From: Gemmata massiliana
Lineage (GTDB): Bacteria > Planctomycetota > Planctomycetia > Gemmatales > Gemmataceae
Assembly: GCA_000531095.1 (NCBI GenBank)
Contig: HG799464.1
Span: forward strand, 433,472 to 497,471
Length of the DNA: 64,000 nt
Direction of reading: 5' to 3'
The notes below the pieces were generated by a model. The model made no database searches and was not told the origin of the DNA. It worked only from the letters and a program-made list of their open reading frames with translations. Position 1 is the first letter of the stretch. Each line of letters opens with the position of its first letter. Shown piece after piece: positions 61,961 through 64,000 of the stretch. Position numbers and translations under genes: made by a program.

Positions 61961-62290
61961 TTAGATGGGAGGCGGGTACTTGATCGCGTTCTTCGTCATC
62001 TTCGCCGCGATCGCCTCGGACAAATCGATCCCGGTGTGAGCGCTGAGCAGGAACACGATGTTCGCGACGTCCGCCAGTTCGTCCGCGACCGCCTCGCGCG
62101 TCGCCGGGTTCGCGGCCACGGCGACCGACTCCTCGGCCGTCAGCCAGCGGAAGATGTCGCACAACTCGCCGACCTCGCTCGCCAGAGCCATCGTGAGGTT
62201 CTTCGGCGTGTGGTACGGCTCCCAGCCGCGCACGGTGGCGAACCGGCGAATACCGTCTTTGAGCGATTCCACCGGAGTGGTCGCGTCCAT
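61961..62290 (-). CDS. MazG-like nucleotide pyrophosphohydrolase
   Basis: 109 residues. All-alpha NTP pyrophosphatase of the dCTPase (RS21-C6/XTP3TPA-like) group, which removes pyrophosphate from dCTP-like or damaged nucleotides. The metal-binding pairs are visible: ALASEVGELCDIF (ExxE, about 36-48) and ADELADVANIVFLL (ExxD, about 71-84); GWEPYHTPKNLTMAL is also typical. ATG at 62290; the frame continues upstream but without leader features. It is divergent from the glycosyltransferase gene. Confidence 0.88.
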   Translation of the reverse strand: MDATTPVESLKDGIRRFATVRGWEPYHTPKNLTMALASEVGELCDIFRWLTAEESVAVAANPATREAVADELADVANIVFLLSAHTGIDLSEAIAAKMTKNAIKYPPPI

Positions 62291-62631
62291 TGTGCCCTCC
62301 GGCCCTGTCAGCCGAGCGTCTCGCGGACCGGGGCGTTTCGGATTCGTGATTACTGGTGAACGGCTACCGGTCGTTTCCCCCGTCGATAGCCGTCCGATTT
62401 CGGCCACGAGGTATAGCGGTGGCGAGATGTGTGTCAACAGAAAATGAAAGGAAAACAAGCCGTTCGATGCGTAAAGGTGGGCAAGCGGAGCGGTCCGGTC
62501 TTCGCTGAATCACCCAAGCTGCGCGGCTATCCGCCAACGAGAAAATATTCGACCGAAACCTCACTTGCTCTCGCCGAAGCACACCGTTATTGCACGCGCT
62601 GAACCAAACTATCCCTATCGTTCGGTGAAGC
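62291..62631. other. Divergent intergenic region of about 340 bases
   Basis: Between the MazG-like gene (minus) and the family 2 glycosyltransferase gene (plus). It must hold both promoters. I see an AT-richer stretch near 62440-62460 and an imperfect inverted repeat (GGCTACCGG near 62352 with CGATAGCCG near 62383). No coding sequence or RNA was recognised. Confidence 0.45.
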
Positions 62632-63714
62632 ATGGTCGCCACGACCGGGCTTCTGGCGTGCCTCGTCCTGGCGACGGTGGCGTGCCTGGGCTATCTCGTC
62701 CCCACGCTCGCGGGGCTTCGGCGCCGGCGCACGTACTTGCGTGCGCCGACGTGTACGTTCACGGTCCTCGTCCCCGCGCACAATGAGGAGGACGCGCTGC
62801 CGCGAACGCTGCGGAGCTTGGCCGCACTCGATTACCCGCGCGAACTGGTGCGAGTTTGTGTCGTCGCGGACAACTGCACCGACGACACCGCACGGGTCGC
62901 TCGCGAAGCGGCCGTCACGTGCCTCGTGCGGTACGACCCGGTGAAGCGCGGGAAGGGGTACGCACTCGCGTTCGGTCTGGAGCGCGTGTTGAAGGGCGCG
63001 CCGGATGTCGTGTTCGTCCTTGATGCAGACTGCTCACTGAATCGCGATGCGCTCCAAGCACTTGACGCGACGTTCGCGACCAGCGCGGACGCGGCACAAG
63101 TGGCAGTGCGGTCCCGGAACGCGGACGACGGCCCGGCCGGGTTCGTCGCCGCGGTGGGGGCGGCATTCGATGATTCCACCGCAGCGGGTTGGGACCGGCT
63201 CGGCTTTTCCGTTCCACTACGCGGAACCGGCATGGCGTTTCGCCGGAGCGTTTTCGCGCGCGTTCCGTGGGAGGCGTTCGGGGCCACGGAAGACGCAGAA
63301 TACGCGCAGCGACTCAGGGCCGCGCGCATCCGCGTGCGCTATTGCGGCGGGGCAGAAGTGTCGTGTGAAGCGCCACCCTCGGTCGCGGATCTGTGCCAAC
63401 AGCGCCGGCGCTGGCGCGGGGCCGGCTTGCTCGCGAGCAAGCCACTCGTGCTTGCGTATCTTGCTTTTACGACGTTAGTTAGCATCGCGAGCAGCTTCGT
63501 TGTTTGGCCGGCTGCGATTGTGTCCGTGATCGCGATTCTGTACTTACGGGCGATGTGGATCGTGGGGCTATCGCCGAAGCGCCTCGGTTTACTGTTGAAG
63601 TCACCAGTCGTGGTGGCGCGATTGAGTTGGGTCACGCTGGCGGGCTTGGTGCGTCGCAGTTCAAGTTGGCAGCGCACCACGCGCCCGCTCGAAAGTACGA
63701 GACGCGCAGCATGA
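62632..63714 (+). CDS. Family 2 membrane glycosyltransferase
   Basis: 360 residues. GT-A fold: FTVLVPAHNEEDALPRTLRSLAAL (about 43-66), VVADNCTDDTARVA, the metal-binding DxD in VVFVLDADCSLN (about 128), the acceptor-site Glu-Asp in FGATEDAEYAQRL (about 220), and QQRRRWRGAGL (about 257), the QxxRW motif of processive synthases. Membrane helices at the N terminus (about 5-25) and C terminus (about 275-320) bracket the domain. The final ATGA overlaps the polysaccharide deacetylase gene, so the two probably act together on a GlcNAc- or related polymer. Confidence 0.87.
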   Translation: MVATTGLLACLVLATVACLGYLVPTLAGLRRRRTYLRAPTCTFTVLVPAHNEEDALPRTLRSLAALDYPRELVRVCVVADNCTDDTARVAREAAVTCLVRYDPVKRGKGYALAFGLERVLKGAPDVVFVLDADCSLNRDALQALDATFATSADAAQVAVRSRNADDGPAGFVAAVGAAFDDSTAAGWDRLGFSVPLRGTGMAFRRSVFARVPWEAFGATEDAEYAQRLRAARIRVRYCGGAEVSCEAPPSVADLCQQRRRWRGAGLLASKPLVLAYLAFTTLVSIASSFVVWPAAIVSVIAILYLRAMWIVGLSPKRLGLLLKSPVVVARLSWVTLAGLVRRSSSWQRTTRPLESTRRAA

Positions 63715-64000
63715 AGTTTGCCCGACGGACGAGTTGGCTCAAACGCACAGCACTAGCCCCCTTCAGCCGAACCCGCGTAGCGGGTTCCAGTGTGTGGCTC
63801 ACGTTCGATGACGGCCCGCACCCAGAACACACGCCCGCAGTGCTGGACCGACTCGCGGCGCTCAACGTGCGAGCGGCGTTCTTCCTCGTCGGCAGGCGCA
63901 TCGCTGATCCGACACTCGTGACACACATCACGTCCGCCGGACACACACTGGGGAACCACACGTTCGAGCACGAACTTCCGGGTTGGCTCGATATTCAGAA
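63711..64000 (+). CDS. Polysaccharide deacetylase (NodB domain), cut by right edge
   Basis: First 96 residues are visible. After a basic N terminus (MKFARRTSWLKRTALAPF), SSVWLTFDDGPHPEHTPAVL (about 26-45) is motif 1 of carbohydrate esterase family 4 with the Asp-Asp pair that binds the metal and starts catalysis. HTLGNHTFEHELPGWLD includes motif 2, H-x3-H (about 81-86). It overlaps the preceding glycosyltransferase stop by 4 bases. The 3' part is outside the window, so the length cannot be stated. Confidence 0.88.
   Translation, partial: MKFARRTSWLKRTALAPFSRTRVAGSSVWLTFDDGPHPEHTPAVLDRLAALNVRAAFFLVGRRIADPTLVTHITSAGHTLGNHTFEHELPGWLDIQ

Overview
The window is GC-rich DNA from a planctomycete, most likely of the Gemmata group. 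This is inferred from gene content: two DUF1559 pseudopilin-like proteins, a DUF1501 plus PSCyt1/DUF1549/DUF1553 cytochrome pair, a DUF6624 protein, ECF sigma factor, secreted HEAT and WD40 proteins, DUF11 proteins and very long antisense shadow frames. No rRNA, CRISPR array, complete insertion sequence or prophage was seen.

Layout. 0-3.2 kb: 3' part of selB, an ECF sigma factor, a secreted DUF6624 protein. 3.3-11.3 kb: a tight five-gene operon with the make-up of a MoxR-vWA-beta-propeller ('bpX') ternary system, each gene overlapping the next; this is the best candidate for a poorly understood system. 11.4-16.6 kb: GntR/FCD regulator divergent from an RND pump and its membrane-fusion protein. 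16.7-23.4 kb: Gfo/Idh/MocA oxidoreductase, GxxExxY protein flanked by ATCCGTG-type repeats, class A beta-lactamase-like serine hydrolase, class I amidotransferase, phosphate-selective-type porin, ATP-grasp enzyme. 23.4-29.1 kb: a three-gene cassette (DUF1559 protein, small lipoprotein, two-domain carboxymuconolactone decarboxylase-like protein) present twice in tandem. 29.2-36.3 kb: small secreted protein, response regulator, DUF1501/DUF1549 pair, transaldolase. 36.4-38.2 kb: T4 Rnl1-like RNA ligase, tRNA-Arg, an 88-residue protein and a tRNA-Cys-like gene, all on the minus strand. 38.3-46.2 kb: secreted and metabolic genes and a solitary DNA methyltransferase. 46.5-49.4 kb: polysaccharide ABC exporter (permease, ATPase) with a glycosyltransferase. 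49.4-55.7 kb: SRPBCC/ArsR pair, EamA transporter, small secreted protein, WD40/HEAT protein, zinc-ribbon membrane protein. 55.7-64 kb: plsC, cmk, proline-rich envelope proteins, GNAT, MazG-like pyrophosphohydrolase, a family 2 glycosyltransferase and a polysaccharide deacetylase cut by the right edge.

The sequence carries clear traces of how it was made. Two places contain remnants of a loxP-bearing linker as used for 454 paired-end libraries: one splits the RND membrane-fusion gene, the other sits between two copies of a 34-bp direct repeat in an epimerase-like gene. Three further genes (porin, cmk, zinc-ribbon protein) are each broken by one missing base in a homopolymer. These five genes are annotated here as intact genes with assembly or sequencing errors, not as pseudogenes.

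Repeats of possible biological interest are a perfect 60-bp palindrome at 50.5 kb, GC-rich hairpin repeats translated in frame inside selB and the PSCyt1 protein, hairpin repeats at 49.4 and 59.6 kb, and the repeats around the GxxExxY gene.
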